Below are positions 31,246 to 40,860 of a DNA stretch of 63,762 nt, in pieces. The stretch is from Abyssibacter sp. Its GTDB lineage: Bacteria; Pseudomonadota; Gammaproteobacteria; Nevskiales; OUC007. The position numbers and the translations under genes were made by a program. The stretch covers positions 1 to 63,762 of the forward strand of contig JAGLCS010000025.1 of NCBI GenBank assembly GCA_023146115.1, read 5' to 3'. Each line of letters starts with the position of its first letter. Within the stretch, counting starts at the first letter, position 1. Below the pieces are notes generated by a model. That model was given only the letters and a program-made list of their open reading frames with translations, was not told the origin of the DNA and did no database searches.

Positions 31246-32585
31246 GTCATCGTCACCAGCTCTTCAGCACTCGTCGGGTGGATGGCCACCGTCTCGTCAA
31301 AATCACGCTTGGTCGCGCCCATCTTCATGGCCACGGCGAAGCCCTGCAGCATTTCATCGGCCCCGCCACCGAACAGGTGGCAGCCGACGACACGTTCGTC
31401 GTCGCCCACGCAGACCAGCTTGAAACAGCTGATCTGCTTGTTGTCCAGCACGCCGTAGTACAGGGAGCGGAAGGTGGATCGATACACCTTGACCGCATCA
31501 CCGAACTGCTCGCGCGCCTGCTGCTCGGTCAAACCGACCGTGCCGATGGTGGGTGAGGAGAACACCACCGTCGGGATCATGTTCATGTCCAGATGCCGGC
31601 CTGTCTGGCCGCCGAATACACGGTCCGCCAGCCGTCGACCGGCTGCAATCGCTACGGGCGTCAGCGCCGGCCCGCCGGTCACGTCACCCACCGCGTAAAC
31701 GCCAGACTGATTGGTGTTCTGGTAGGCATCGACCGGCACAAAGCCGCGTTCGTCCATTTCGATACCCGCTGCGTCCAGCCTCAGCGCTTGGGTTTCGGGG
31801 GAACGACCCACTGCCCAGAGGACCTGATCCACGCGCAGAGGTTCCGGAGCGCCGTGGTGGACCAGCAGGTCCTCGCCGTCGCGTTCGACCTTCGACACCG
31901 GACTGTTCGCGAGCATCCGCACCTTCTGGTCGCTCATCGCCTCGGCCAGTAGCGGGCCCAGCATGGCGTCGAAATCACGCAGCACGGTGTCGCGGCGGAA
32001 CAGCAGATTGGTCTGGCTGCCCAGCGCCGCGAGAATGCCCGCAAGCTCGACGGCGATGTAGCCGGCACCCACGACAGCCACCCGTGGCGGCAAGGCCTCA
32101 AGCGCGAAAAAACCATCGGAATCGATGCCCAATTCGGCGCCCGGTATCTGCGGGCGGCTCGGCCGTCCGCCCACGGCCACCAGCACATGCTCGGCTTCGA
32201 ACTCGGCCTGGTCGACACGCACACGCCGCGGGCCTACGAACTGCGCCGCGCCCCGCACCACCTCCACGCCTTCGCGATCCAGGTTCGAATCGTAGATCCC
32301 ATTGAGCCGGCGAATGTAGGCCTCACGCCGCTCAACCAGGCGGCCCCAGTCGTGGGTCATGGGATTACCGTCGAACCCGTAGTCAGGCATGTCGCTCATG
32401 GACTTGGCTAACCTCCCGGCCTGCCACATCACCTTTTTCGGCACGCAGCCAACATTGACGCAAGTGCCGCCCATGCGGCCCCGCTCAATCAGAATCACCC
32501 GGGCACCATGCTTGGCGGCCCGCCGCGCGGTGGCGACGCCGGCGCTGCCGCCACCGATCACCAGAAAGTCTGTTTTCGTTGTCAT
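31242..32585 (-). CDS. gor: Glutathione-disulfide reductase
   Basis: A 447-residue pyridine nucleotide-disulfide oxidoreductase. FAD motif [18 protein letters not shown] at the N-terminus; redox-active disulfide [16 protein letters not shown] (about 41-56), the glutathione-reductase form of the motif; NADPH motif [15 protein letters not shown]; second FAD motif [23 protein letters not shown]-terminal dimer domain with the active-site His in [13 protein letters not shown] (HPT). It keeps glutathione reduced with NADPH. ATG 32585 (MTTKTDF) is preferred to 32603. The next gene starts within its stop. It is divergent from the lemA gene. Confidence 0.95.
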   Translation of the reverse strand: MTTKTDFLVIGGGSAGVATARRAAKHGARVILIERGRMGGTCVNVGCVPKKVMWQAGRLAKSMSDMPDYGFDGNPMTHDWGRLVERREAYIRRLNGIYDSNLDREGVEVVRGAAQFVGPRRVRVDQAEFEAEHVLVAVGGRPSRPQIPGAELGIDSDGFFALEALPPRVAVVGAGYIAVELAGILAALGSQTNLLFRRDTVLRDFDAMLGPLLAEAMSDQKVRMLANSPVSKVERDGEDLLVHHGAPEPLRVDQVLWAVGRSPETQALRLDAAGIEMDERGFVPVDAYQNTNQSGVYAVGDVTGGPALTPVAIAAGRRLADRVFGGQTGRHLDMNMIPTVVFSSPTIGTVGLTEQQAREQFGDAVKVYRSTFRSLYYGVLDNKQISCFKLVCVGDDERVVGCHLFGGGADEMLQGFAVAMKMGATKRDFDETVAIHPTSAEELVTMT

Positions 32586-32743
32586 TCCATGAATCCTTGG
32601 CATGTCGTCTGGCGCAATCTCACGAGAATCTGCGACCGACGATAGGGATTGGCTCCTGCAATGAGATGAAAGTTTCCGGGTTCGCGTTGTGACCGGACCG
32701 GTCAGGGCCTAGACTTTTGCAATCGAACCGCGGGGAATCGGGG

Positions 32744-33331
32744 ATGGAATCTGCATCGAGTGCGATCAGCACGTTCGTTTTCTGGGGCATTGCCCTCGGC
32801 GCTGTGCTGTATGGCATCGTCATTTACAACAATCTGGTCAATCTGAAGCACGCCGTCAGCAAGGCGTGGAGCAACATCGACGTGTTGCTCAAGCAGCGTC
32901 ACGACGAGCTGCCAAAGTTGATCGAGACCTGCAAACAGTACATGAAGTTCGAGCAGGAAACGCTCGAAAAAGTGATGCAGGCACGCTCGGCCGCGCAGGC
33001 GGCAAGAGCCAATGGCGACGTCAAGGGCGTCGGCCAAGCCGAGACCCAGATGCGGCTCGGGCTGGGCAATTTGTTCGCGGTGGCCGAGGCCTATCCGGAG
33101 CTCAAGGCAAACCAATCGTTCCAGCAATTGCAGGCCCGCATCACCGGCTTGGAGAACGCCATTTCCGATCGTCGCGAGTACTACAACGAGACCGTGAACA
33201 ACAACAATGTGCGCATCGAGCAGGTGCCTGATGTGCTGATCGCGCGCATCTTCAATTTCAAGTCGGCGGATCTGCTGGAATTCTCGGAAACCGAGAAGGC
33301 GGACGTGGACGTGCGCGCCCTGTTCAGTTGA
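32744..33331 (+). CDS. LemA family protein
   Basis: A 195-residue LemA protein: an N-terminal membrane segment (TFVFWGIALGAVLYGIVIYN) then a long helical domain with the family motif NLVNLKHAVSKAWSNIDVLLKQRHDELPKLIETCKQYMKFE-type residues, and YNETVNNNNVRIEQVPDVLIARIFNFK near the end. The function of the family is unknown; the long helices project from the membrane. ATG 32744 follows GGGGAATCGGGG. It lies 37 bp upstream of a GIDE-domain membrane protein, a pairing seen often for these two families and suggesting a shared complex. Confidence 0.92.
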   Translation: MESASSAISTFVFWGIALGAVLYGIVIYNNLVNLKHAVSKAWSNIDVLLKQRHDELPKLIETCKQYMKFEQETLEKVMQARSAAQAARANGDVKGVGQAETQMRLGLGNLFAVAEAYPELKANQSFQQLQARITGLENAISDRREYYNETVNNNNVRIEQVPDVLIARIFNFKSADLLEFSETEKADVDVRALFS

Positions 33332-33368
33332 GGCCCAAGACGCCCGCCCGGGCTGACTGACACCACAG

Positions 33369-34298
33369 GTGGACGCACTGCTAACGGACATCGCCACCGC
33401 TCCGAATGGCGAATTCTGGTTCTGGACCGGCGCCCTGATCGTCGCGGCGCTGGTCACGCTGTGCATCAGCTTTCTGTTTCTGAAGCGTTCGCGGCTGATC
33501 ACCGATACGCCCACGGCCAAGATCCGATCAGCCCCGCAGGGCTATGTGGAGCTCACCGGCTACGGCAAGATGCTGGACGGCCCGCCAATCCACGCGCCGC
33601 TGACCCACGCCCCCTGCGTCTGGTGGTGGTTCAAGATCGAGGAGCGCCGGACTTCACACTCGAACGGACGCCGCACGACGCGCTGGGTCACCATCGACCA
33701 GGGCCGCTCCGACGCCCTGTTCCTGTTGGTCGACGACACCGGGGAGTGCATCGTCGACCCGGAGGCTGCCCAGGTCATCCCCGGCATTCGCCACCGCTGG
33801 CATGGGACGTCATCGCGACCGCGCAGTGGCCCCAAGAGCGGCTCGTTCGGGCTGTTCGGCCGCTACCGCTATATCGAGCACAGCATTCCTCTGCTGCACC
33901 CCATCTATGCACTGGGCCAGTTTCGCTCTCAGGGCGTGCATCACGCGTTCGACGAACAGGCGGATGTTCGCGAACTGCTTGCCGAATGGAAACGCGATGA
34001 AGCAGCCTTGCTGCATGAGTTCGACGCCGACGGCAACGGCGAAATTGATCTGACGGAATGGGAACAGGTGCGCGCCAGGGCGGTGGAGCAGGTGCGCGCC
34101 AAGCTCGCCGAGCAGGCGGCGCAACCCGACATTCACGTGCTGGCCCGCTCAGCCAACCGCAAGCCCTTCCTGATCTCCGCGGTACCACAGGAAAAGCTCG
34201 TCCGTCGCTACCGTCTGCAGGCAGCGCTGGGCTTTGCCGGATTCCTGCTGTCCGGCTCGGCCGCGACCGCGGCGCTGGTCGCACGCGGCCTGCTCTGA
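33369..34298 (+). CDS. Membrane protein with GIDE-type domain and an EF-hand loop
   Basis: A 309-residue protein starting with GTG 33369. A membrane helix (FWFWTGALIVAALVTLCISFLFL) and a C-terminal one (LGFAGFLLSGSAATAALVARGLL) flank a soluble part. The front part, TPTAKIRSAPQGYVELTGYGKMLDG with PLTHAPCVWWWFKIEERR, matches the GIDE domain (PF12483), named after an E3-ligase family of eukaryotes. In between lies DADGNGEIDLTEWE (about 222-235), a complete EF-hand calcium loop with Asp at 1, 3, Asn at 5 and Glu at 12. It probably acts with LemA at the membrane and may respond to calcium. There is no RING domain. Confidence 0.85.
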   Translation: MDALLTDIATAPNGEFWFWTGALIVAALVTLCISFLFLKRSRLITDTPTAKIRSAPQGYVELTGYGKMLDGPPIHAPLTHAPCVWWWFKIEERRTSHSNGRRTTRWVTIDQGRSDALFLLVDDTGECIVDPEAAQVIPGIRHRWHGTSSRPRSGPKSGSFGLFGRYRYIEHSIPLLHPIYALGQFRSQGVHHAFDEQADVRELLAEWKRDEAALLHEFDADGNGEIDLTEWEQVRARAVEQVRAKLAEQAAQPDIHVLARSANRKPFLISAVPQEKLVRRYRLQAALGFAGFLLSGSAATAALVARGLL

Positions 34299-34372
34299 CC
34301 CCATGGGCAGGGACGGCGGCGCGCCGCCTGCGTGATAGAGTTTCGCCCCGTTTTTTCACCGCCGATGCCCGC

Positions 34373-36418
34373 ATGAGCAACCCTTTGCTGGAGATGATTC
34401 GCGGCCGCGATCTGCCGCCGTTCTCCGACATTCGCCCGGAACATGCCGAACCAGCGCTGGATGCCGTGTTGCAGGCCAACCGCGACGCGATCCGCGAACT
34501 CGAACAAGTGGAATCGCCGAGCTGGACAAACTTTGTCGCGCAGCTCGAACAGCTGGACAACGACCTGCACCGCGTGTTCTCGCCGGTGAGCCATCTCAAC
34601 GGTGTCGCGAATACCCCGGAGTGGCGCAGCGCCTATAACGTCTGCCTGCCCAAGCTCTCGGCCTACTCAACCGAGATGGGACAGAACCAGGCGCTATACC
34701 AGCGTTTTGCGCAGATCGCCGAGTCCGCGGACTTCGCCGGGTTGCCGACACCACGCAAGACCATCATCGAACACGCGATTCGTGATTTCCGACTGGCGGG
34801 TGTGCATCTGCAAGGTGAGCAGCGCTCACGCTATGCCGAAATCCAGCAACAGCTTTCGGTGCTCCAGACGCGGTTCCAGGAACAGGTGCTCGATGCCACC
34901 GAAGCCTGGGTGTGGCAGACCGACCATGTCGAGGATCTCGACGGGCTGCCGCAACGCGCCCTGGATGCCGCGGCGGAAGCCGCCAAGGCGAGGGAATTGA
35001 GCGGGTATGCGGTCACGCTTGATGCGCCGAGCTATATCGCGGTGATGACCTACGCCCAGGATCGAAGCCTGCGCGAGCGCGTCTACACCGCCTACGCGAC
35101 CCGTGCCTCCGACCAGGGGCCCAAGACCGGCGACTGGGACAACGCACCGGTCATCCAGGACATTCTGGATCTGCGCCAGGAGCTGGCCGCGCTGGTCGGC
35201 TACCCGACCTACGCCGACTATTCGCTGGCGACCAAGATGGCCGACTCACCGGCCGCGGTCGAGCAGTTCCTGCTGGATCTGGCCACCAAGGCGCGACCCG
35301 CGGCGCAATCCGAGCTGGATGCGCTGGCCGGCTTCGCGACCAGCGTCGGTGGCCCCTCCACGCTGGAACCCTGGGACGTCGGGTTCTACGCCGAGCAGTT
35401 TCGCGAGGCAACACTGGGGCTGTCCGAGGAGATGCTGCGGCCCTACTTCCCTGCGCCGCAGGTGCTCACGGGGATGATGGCGGTTGCAGAACGACTCTAT
35501 GGCGTGCGCTTCCAGGCGGTGGATGACGCGAATGTGTGGCATGCCGATGTCACCGCCTACGCGGTGGTCGACGACCATGGCCAGCGACGCGGCCTGTTCT
35601 ATGTCGACCCCTACGCGCGGCCGGGCAAGCGCGGCGGCGCCTGGATGGACGACTGCCAGGGCCGCTACCGCACCGACACGATCGATCAGCTGCCGATCGC
35701 CTTCCTGGTCTGCAACTTCGGAGGGCCGGTAGACGGCAAGCCCGCCTGTTTGTCGCATAGCGAGGTCGAGACGCTATTCCATGAGTTCGGCCATGGCCTG
35801 CATCACCTGCTGACTCAGGTCGATGAGCTATCGGTCTCGGGCATCAATGGCGTGGCCTGGGACGCTGTCGAGTTACCCAGCCAGTTCATGGAAAACTGGA
35901 CCTACGAGCGCGAGGCGCTGGACAGCTTCGCCCGTCATGTCGACACCGGCGAGCCCATCCCCGATGCGCTGCTGAACAAGCTGCGGGCGGGACGCCGCTT
36001 CCAGGCCGGCATGGCGACGGTCCGCCAGCTGGAGTTCGCGCTGTTCGATCTGCGACTGCATCGCGACCACGTCCGCGGGGAAGCCGCGAAAGTGCTGGAC
36101 ACGCTCGCTCAGGTCCGCAGCGAGGTGGCGGTGATTCATCCACCGAGCTGGCATCGTTTCCCCTGCAGCTTTTCGCATATCTTCGCCGGTGGCTACGCGG
36201 CGGGTTACTACAGCTACAAGTGGGCGGAGCTGCTCGCGGCCGACGCCTTCGAGTTGTTTGTTGAACGCGGCGTGTTCGACACGGAGGCTGCTACCCGCTT
36301 CCGCGACAATATCCTCGCCAAGGGTGGCAGCCGTCCAGCTGCCGAGTTGTTCGAGGCCTTTCGCGGGCGGCCGCCGGAGCCGGAAGCCCTGCTGCGCCTG
36401 CATGGACTGGCCGCATGA
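34373..36418 (+). CDS. prlC: Oligopeptidase A (M3 family)
   Basis: A 681-residue cytoplasmic zinc oligopeptidase, the usual length. The M3 motif is FHEFGHGLHHLL (HEFGH), with the third ligand Glu in the following VELPSQFMENW segment. Family text is YADYSLATKMADSPAAVEQFL and GFYAEQFREA. It degrades short peptides, including cleaved signal peptides. ATG 34373 (MSNPLLEMIRGRDLPPF) is chosen; the longer frame extends into the preceding gene. It overlaps xthA by 4 bp (ATGA). Confidence 0.95.
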   Translation: MSNPLLEMIRGRDLPPFSDIRPEHAEPALDAVLQANRDAIRELEQVESPSWTNFVAQLEQLDNDLHRVFSPVSHLNGVANTPEWRSAYNVCLPKLSAYSTEMGQNQALYQRFAQIAESADFAGLPTPRKTIIEHAIRDFRLAGVHLQGEQRSRYAEIQQQLSVLQTRFQEQVLDATEAWVWQTDHVEDLDGLPQRALDAAAEAAKARELSGYAVTLDAPSYIAVMTYAQDRSLRERVYTAYATRASDQGPKTGDWDNAPVIQDILDLRQELAALVGYPTYADYSLATKMADSPAAVEQFLLDLATKARPAAQSELDALAGFATSVGGPSTLEPWDVGFYAEQFREATLGLSEEMLRPYFPAPQVLTGMMAVAERLYGVRFQAVDDANVWHADVTAYAVVDDHGQRRGLFYVDPYARPGKRGGAWMDDCQGRYRTDTIDQLPIAFLVCNFGGPVDGKPACLSHSEVETLFHEFGHGLHHLLTQVDELSVSGINGVAWDAVELPSQFMENWTYEREALDSFARHVDTGEPIPDALLNKLRAGRRFQAGMATVRQLEFALFDLRLHRDHVRGEAAKVLDTLAQVRSEVAVIHPPSWHRFPCSFSHIFAGGYAAGYYSYKWAELLAADAFELFVERGVFDTEAATRFRDNILAKGGSRPAAELFEAFRGRPPEPEALLRLHGLAA

Positions 36419-37191
36419 GCGCGCCCACACGCATCGCGACCTGGAACGTGAACTCGCTGAACGTGCGCCTGCCGCATCTGCTGCAGTGGTTGGGCGAGGA
36501 CGGTGTCGACATCGTCGCGATTCAGGAAACCAAGCTGACCGATGATCGCTTCCCGGTCGAGGCCCTGCAGGAAGCCGGCTGGCACTGTGCCTGGCATGGT
36601 CAGAAAACCTACAACGGGGTCGCCCTCGTCAGTCGCGAGCCGATCAGCGACGTCGTCACCGGCATTCCCGGCTTCGACGATACCCAGGCTCGGGTGATCG
36701 CCGGGACCATCGGTGATATCCGCACGCTTTGCGTCTACGTGCCGAACGGCCAGGCGGTGGGATCGGACAAATACGCCTACAAGCTGGAATGGCTCGCCGC
36801 CCTACGCGACTACGTGGTGAACATACTCGCCGAACACCCGAATCTGGTGGTGTCCGGCGACTTCAACATCGCACCCACCGAGGCCGACACCCATGACCCG
36901 GACCGCTGGGAAGGCCACATTCTCTGCAGCGACGCCGAACGCGCCGCCCTCCAGGCGCTGCTGGACACCGGCCTGACGGACGCATTCACCCGGATCGACC
37001 CGCCGGAACAGCGCTTCACCTGGTGGGATTATCGACAGGGCGGTTTCCGTCGGGGGCTCGGCCTGCGGATCGATCATCATCTGATCAGCGAACCGCTGCT
37101 CCAGCGATTCGACAGCTTCGCCATCGATATCGAGCCACGCCGCTGGGAGCGCCCGTCCGACCACACGCCGGTGGTCTGCGGCCTGCGCTGA
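36415..37191 (+). CDS. xthA: Exodeoxyribonuclease III
   Basis: A 258-residue AP endonuclease and 3'-exonuclease of base-excision repair. The EEP-fold motifs are TWNVNSLNVRLPHLLQWL, QETKLTDDRFP (metal Glu), YNGVALVSR, VYVPNGQ, SGDFNIAPTE (Asp/Asn pair), FTWWDYRQGGF and the ending ERPSDHTPV (catalytic Asp-His). It is translationally coupled to prlC upstream by an ATGA overlap. Confidence 0.96.
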   Translation: MSAPTRIATWNVNSLNVRLPHLLQWLGEDGVDIVAIQETKLTDDRFPVEALQEAGWHCAWHGQKTYNGVALVSREPISDVVTGIPGFDDTQARVIAGTIGDIRTLCVYVPNGQAVGSDKYAYKLEWLAALRDYVVNILAEHPNLVVSGDFNIAPTEADTHDPDRWEGHILCSDAERAALQALLDTGLTDAFTRIDPPEQRFTWWDYRQGGFRRGLGLRIDHHLISEPLLQRFDSFAIDIEPRRWERPSDHTPVVCGLR

Positions 37192-37354
37192 CCGTATCTG
37201 GAACCACCGTCAATGTCAGACCAGCAGCCCTGCACAGCGCTGTCCTTGAACTGAGAACAGGGTCACGCTCGGATGTGGCTGCGAAGTAAACCGCGGTCTA
37301 CCATCCGGAAAAGCATAGAAGGCCCGTCAGACCGCGCAGCGCGGAGGATATGAA

Positions 37355-38317
37355 ATGGGGCAACAGGCACATTACGACGTCACTGGCACAGTCCACCTGG
37401 CGGACCCAAAGGCGGTTGAAACCGCCGTACTCGACCTGTTGACGCATCGCTTCACCGCGGTTGATGTCGCCCTGATCTCCCGTGCATTCCAGACGTTTAG
37501 CGCATTGTTCGCCGGTCTGCTGCCGGGCTTCAAAGGCTGCGACACCTGGTACCACGATGCCCAACACAGCCTGGATGCCACGCTGGCCTTCGCACGCCTG
37601 CTCGATGGCTACGAGCAATCCGTGCCGCCGGCGGAGCAACTGGGCACCGAGCGCGCCATGCTGGGCGTGATCATCGCCTTGTTTCATGATGCCGGTTATG
37701 TGCGCTCCGACCGTGATGTCGGCCACCGCAACGGCGCTGAATTCACGCTCTGCCATGTCGCTCGCAGCGGTGCATTCATCAGCGATTTTCTAAAGGGCAC
37801 GCAGCTGGAGAAGTACGCCGACGTGTCACGTCAGATCGTGCATTTCACCGGCTACGAAATTGCGCTGGACAAGATCCGCGTCTCAGATCCGCGTGACCGG
37901 CATCTCGGCTATTTCCTCGGCACGGTCGATCTGCTCGCCCAGATGGCCGACGCCTGCTATCTGGAAAAGTGCTGGCACCACCTGTATCGCGAGTTTTCCA
38001 TCTGCGGGCTGGCGGGCGACGCGCAGCCAGGGCGGCCGAAACCGGTCTACAGCTCGGCCGAGGACCTGATGCGCAAGACCCCGGACTTCAATCGGATGGT
38101 CTGGAAGGACCGGCTCGATGGTTATTTCGAAGGCTGCTACCGCTATCTGAACGCACACTTCAACGGCGACAACCCCTACGTGAACGCCATCGATGAGCAT
38201 GTCGCCCGGCTCGACCATCTTTTGGCCGACGACGCCTTGCACGAATTACGGCACGAACCGGAAGTGATCGGCGCCGCGCAGCTGCGCTCGACCCTGAACT
38301 CACCTCCGGCTGCCTGA
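37355..38317 (+). CDS. HD-domain phosphohydrolase, cyclic-nucleotide-phosphodiesterase-like
   Basis: A 320-residue protein with HD-superfamily ligands: WYHDAQHSLDATLAFARLL (about 65-83), then LFHDAGYVRSDRDVGHRNGAEFT with the HD pair, RQIVHFTGYEIALD and GTVDLLAQMADACY. The spacing YHD..H.....HD...H.NGAEF recalls class I cyclic nucleotide phosphodiesterases, so a cyclic-nucleotide or other phosphoester substrate is possible. No sensor or membrane domain is visible. GGAGG precedes ATG 37355, and a terminator-like element follows. It stands 163 bp after xthA and is probably its own unit. Confidence 0.8.
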   Translation: MGQQAHYDVTGTVHLADPKAVETAVLDLLTHRFTAVDVALISRAFQTFSALFAGLLPGFKGCDTWYHDAQHSLDATLAFARLLDGYEQSVPPAEQLGTERAMLGVIIALFHDAGYVRSDRDVGHRNGAEFTLCHVARSGAFISDFLKGTQLEKYADVSRQIVHFTGYEIALDKIRVSDPRDRHLGYFLGTVDLLAQMADACYLEKCWHHLYREFSICGLAGDAQPGRPKPVYSSAEDLMRKTPDFNRMVWKDRLDGYFEGCYRYLNAHFNGDNPYVNAIDEHVARLDHLLADDALHELRHEPEVIGAAQLRSTLNSPPAA

Positions 38318-38652
38318 TCCGTCGTGACGGGCTCATCGGCCTGCCACTGGACGGGGCCCGTCAAGCACACGACCCTTCAGAAACAGAGCACCTCACAATC
38401 GCTCCCTGCGTGGTGGCGCGACAAGGCAGGTCGGCGGCCGCCGCTAAGTTCAAGCAAGCAATCGGGACCCTGGAATTCCTGACGAGTGCCAGGGAGCGCG
38501 TGGTCTACCTGTAGCCGCGAGCATGGCGTGTACGCAATCGCTTTGCTTGGCAACAGGATACCCATCGACACACGCCAGCGATTTCCGCTCAACAAAGGTC
38601 GCGGTCGGCATCTGCAAGACGCCGACCGCGACCTTCAACCCACCCTCAAGAT
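38318..38652. other. Intergenic region between HD hydrolase and lipoprotein genes (convergent)
   Basis: 335 bp without a supported gene. Three dyads are visible: GACGGGC near 38327-38333 with GCCCGTC near 38356-38363; TGGCGTGT (38524-38531) with ACACGCCA (38570-38577); and the strong hairpin at 38595-38635 listed separately. The plus-strand frame starting at 38523 is antisense to the lipoprotein gene and is not supported. Confidence 0.5.
38595..38635 (-). terminator. Strong hairpin after the 663-residue lipoprotein gene
   Basis: A perfect 15-bp stem, AAGGTCGCGGTCGGC (38595-38609) with its complement at 38621-38635, and an 11-nt loop, 18 bp beyond the lipoprotein stop on the minus strand. The T-tract is short (TTTGTTG), so efficiency is uncertain. 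Confidence 0.65.
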
Positions 38653-40644
38653 TTATTTGGGTTGACCTTCCAACATCCTCCGGGCGTCTAACGGCTTCAC
38701 CAACACCGCCTTACGTTTTCCCGGCGACGGCGCCACACCTTCGACGGGCACCGCGGATTCGGAGTAATCGTAGAAACGTGGCAGGTAGGTCGCCGAACTC
38801 TCGGCCGTCCCATCCGAACGCACTTCCATCCAATAGAAGCGCCCGTCGGACAGCGTCATCGGAAACAGTTCCCGCCGGTCCCAGACCAGACATCCGCTCG
38901 AATCGGGATCGCAGCTCGGCACGTATGTTTCCTCATCGTAAGTACGTCGCACCAATACCGAGCCGTCAGCCGTCAATTCCCAGAAAAACGCCAAGTAGGG
39001 ATCGTTTTGATCGTCGTCATAGCGTTCAGTCTCGTTTCCGTCCTCGTCGGTTTCGATGTAGTTGTCGAACTGAGAGCCCGTACCGTCCGCGTCGAATCTC
39101 AGGCCGAAGCCAACGACATCAGCTTCAGGCATCTCTTCCTCTCCCACGCCGAACTGATAGTAGTAACCGGGAATATCCGATTCCACGAATGCAGCTTGCT
39201 CGTTGCACAGCGCGAGCCCAGTATCGATTCGGCGGTGTCCATCGGCGCCCAGCGCATCAGCAATCCAGATCTGACCGCAGGCGTCGATATCGCGGACGAA
39301 GCGGTACGACATCTCCGTGCCACCAGTGAAGGACAAGGACAAACCGTTTTCGGCTTCCGTCCAGGTGAAGCCGTCCGCCCAGAATGTCGATTCCCCCATG
39401 CCCCCCGCAATAAAGCCGAGAACGTCCGCAGCCAACCCGCCGGGCGGCGAAACCGCTTCGTCAGTGTTATAAACATTCACGCCAATCGACCGACCCGACA
39501 CGCCATTGACTGGAGGAAAGACCTCGGTTTCGCGTTCGTCGACGAGATACCGCTTTGCAAACACGTATGTCGTCTCGGTAGGCACTACCATCGGGTAGTC
39601 AGGGTAGCTCTTGACTACAGTGCGTCGAACCTGCGCAAGGTCGTTGCCCAACGGCACGAGCTCGATAAGTCGCGTCTCGTAAAGAACCCGGTCATAGGCG
39701 CCGGATCCGTTGTATTCGTCAACTTCGGTTGCGAAATCGGTCGACACCTGGATGCCATTGCCATCCTGCTGCCAAGTGGTTTCAGACGTCTCGGCAGCGT
39801 TGTATGCCAAGCCGGTTCCGTCGGGTTTGAACTCGAATACTTCGCCAAGGTTGAAGTAGTTGAAGGCGTCTTCTGGCACCTGGTATATCGTCAGTGCACG
39901 CGCTGGAACGACAATTCCATCGCTTTGGTCAACCACGTCCGCATCGTCCGCAGTTTCCATCTGAGCCTTCCTCAAATCCTCCGCCCCCTCTTCGGTACTC
40001 ATCACCTCCTCAACGAAGGTCTCGACGGCCTCCTCACTCGAGGCAAATGACAAGGTGTCGTCGAATTCGTCGGGTAGTGCGTATTCTTCTCCCATATCCA
40101 CAATCAACTTGATGACGCCAGCCGTGTCGAGCAATGGTTCGGGATCGACGTTGGAAATCGCATCGTTCAATTCCGCATCTGAATTCAGATCATCGCCAAT
40201 CAATACCGACTCGGATGTGCTCAGATGAGTGACATTGACTCGAATGTTTTCACCGGAATCCAGAACACCGTCGTCGTTCGACTGTGTAATCAATGTGTCG
40301 AGGGAATGAAGTTGACTGCGGAAGGCCACAAATTCCTGACCCTCTGAACCCTGGGCTTCTATAAGCACCGGCAGGGTACCGCTCTCGAGCGGCACATCCA
40401 CGAGTTCCAACGAATAAGCACCCTCGCCATCAGCAACCGCACTGAACTCCACGCCCCCGACCGTTGCGGTAACTACCGCATTCGGTATTGGAGCGTCAGT
40501 CACCTTTCCGGCGATTGTTAGCGACAGGGTCTGAATCGGTGGCTCAGGCTCGCCGCTGTCACCACCGTCACTCCCACCGCATCCGGCCAGGTACATCGCA
40601 ACGCAAAAAGCCGCGCCCATTCCAATTAGTTTTTTCCCAGTCAT
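38653..40644 (-). CDS. Large lipoprotein with carboxypeptidase-like repeat domain
   Basis: A 663-residue lipoprotein (MTGKKLIGMGAAFCVAMYLAGCGG, Cys22, then a Gly/Ser/Asp-rich linker). Residues about 40-110 (LTIAGKVTDAPIPNAVVTATVGGVEFSAVADGEGAYSLEL) form a carboxypeptidase-regulatory-like beta sandwich common in surface proteins. The rest (110-650) is acidic and rich in Tyr, Thr and Asp, with DADGTGSQFDNYIETDEDGNETERYDDDQNDPY as a possible calcium-binding segment. No enzyme motif is seen. The promoter region at 40709-40806 is a near-copy of that upstream of the 42135 lipoprotein, so both are probably controlled together. Codon use and lower GC stand out a little. Confidence 0.8.
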   Translation of the reverse strand: MTGKKLIGMGAAFCVAMYLAGCGGSDGGDSGEPEPPIQTLSLTIAGKVTDAPIPNAVVTATVGGVEFSAVADGEGAYSLELVDVPLESGTLPVLIEAQGSEGQEFVAFRSQLHSLDTLITQSNDDGVLDSGENIRVNVTHLSTSESVLIGDDLNSDAELNDAISNVDPEPLLDTAGVIKLIVDMGEEYALPDEFDDTLSFASSEEAVETFVEEVMSTEEGAEDLRKAQMETADDADVVDQSDGIVVPARALTIYQVPEDAFNYFNLGEVFEFKPDGTGLAYNAAETSETTWQQDGNGIQVSTDFATEVDEYNGSGAYDRVLYETRLIELVPLGNDLAQVRRTVVKSYPDYPMVVPTETTYVFAKRYLVDERETEVFPPVNGVSGRSIGVNVYNTDEAVSPPGGLAADVLGFIAGGMGESTFWADGFTWTEAENGLSLSFTGGTEMSYRFVRDIDACGQIWIADALGADGHRRIDTGLALCNEQAAFVESDIPGYYYQFGVGEEEMPEADVVGFGLRFDADGTGSQFDNYIETDEDGNETERYDDDQNDPYLAFFWELTADGSVLVRRTYDEETYVPSCDPDSSGCLVWDRRELFPMTLSDGRFYWMEVRSDGTAESSATYLPRFYDYSESAVPVEGVAPSPGKRKAVLVKPLDARRMLEGQPK

Positions 40645-40708
40645 TGAACACCTCTTCTAGTCACTTGGAAATTGATGTTTGGCGCGATCCGCTATCGCAT
40701 CCCTAACA

Positions 40709-40806
40709 CCGACCAATAGCCTGCCGCGGCTGCTCCGCCACGTCCTCAAGCCTGCTTCAAGAACTCTTCAAGCCGCTCTTTCCAAGCGTCACTGACGCGC
40801 GACATG
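40709..40806 (-). promoter_or_regulatory. Shared promoter block, copy 1 (triple 11-bp TCAAG repeat)
   Basis: TCAAG occurs at 40746, 40757 and 40768, exactly 11 bp apart, inside a 65-bp stretch (40742-40806) about 83% identical to 42276-42340. Sixteen bp to its left, CCGACCAATAGCCTGCC at 40709-40725 matches 15 of 17 bases of the box at 42242-42258. It lies 65-162 bp upstream of the lipoprotein start at 40644. Direct repeats every 11 bp are the binding mode of PhoB/OmpR-type winged helices; the candidate protein is encoded at 42420. Confidence 0.65.
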
Positions 40807-40860
40807 CGAAAAAGCGGGAGTTTTATTTCTTCATGATTGCGATGGTCGCCAATTTGTTCT

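Noticed and set aside
38523-39329. 268-codon plus-strand frame after the HD gene
   Set aside because: Starts in the terminator region and continues antisense to the lipoprotein; Ser/Arg/Pro-rich with no domain.
39007-40050. 347-codon plus-strand frame over the large lipoprotein
   Set aside because: Antisense to the lipoprotein, which has a lipobox and a recognised beta-sandwich domain; no signal or motif in the antisense product.
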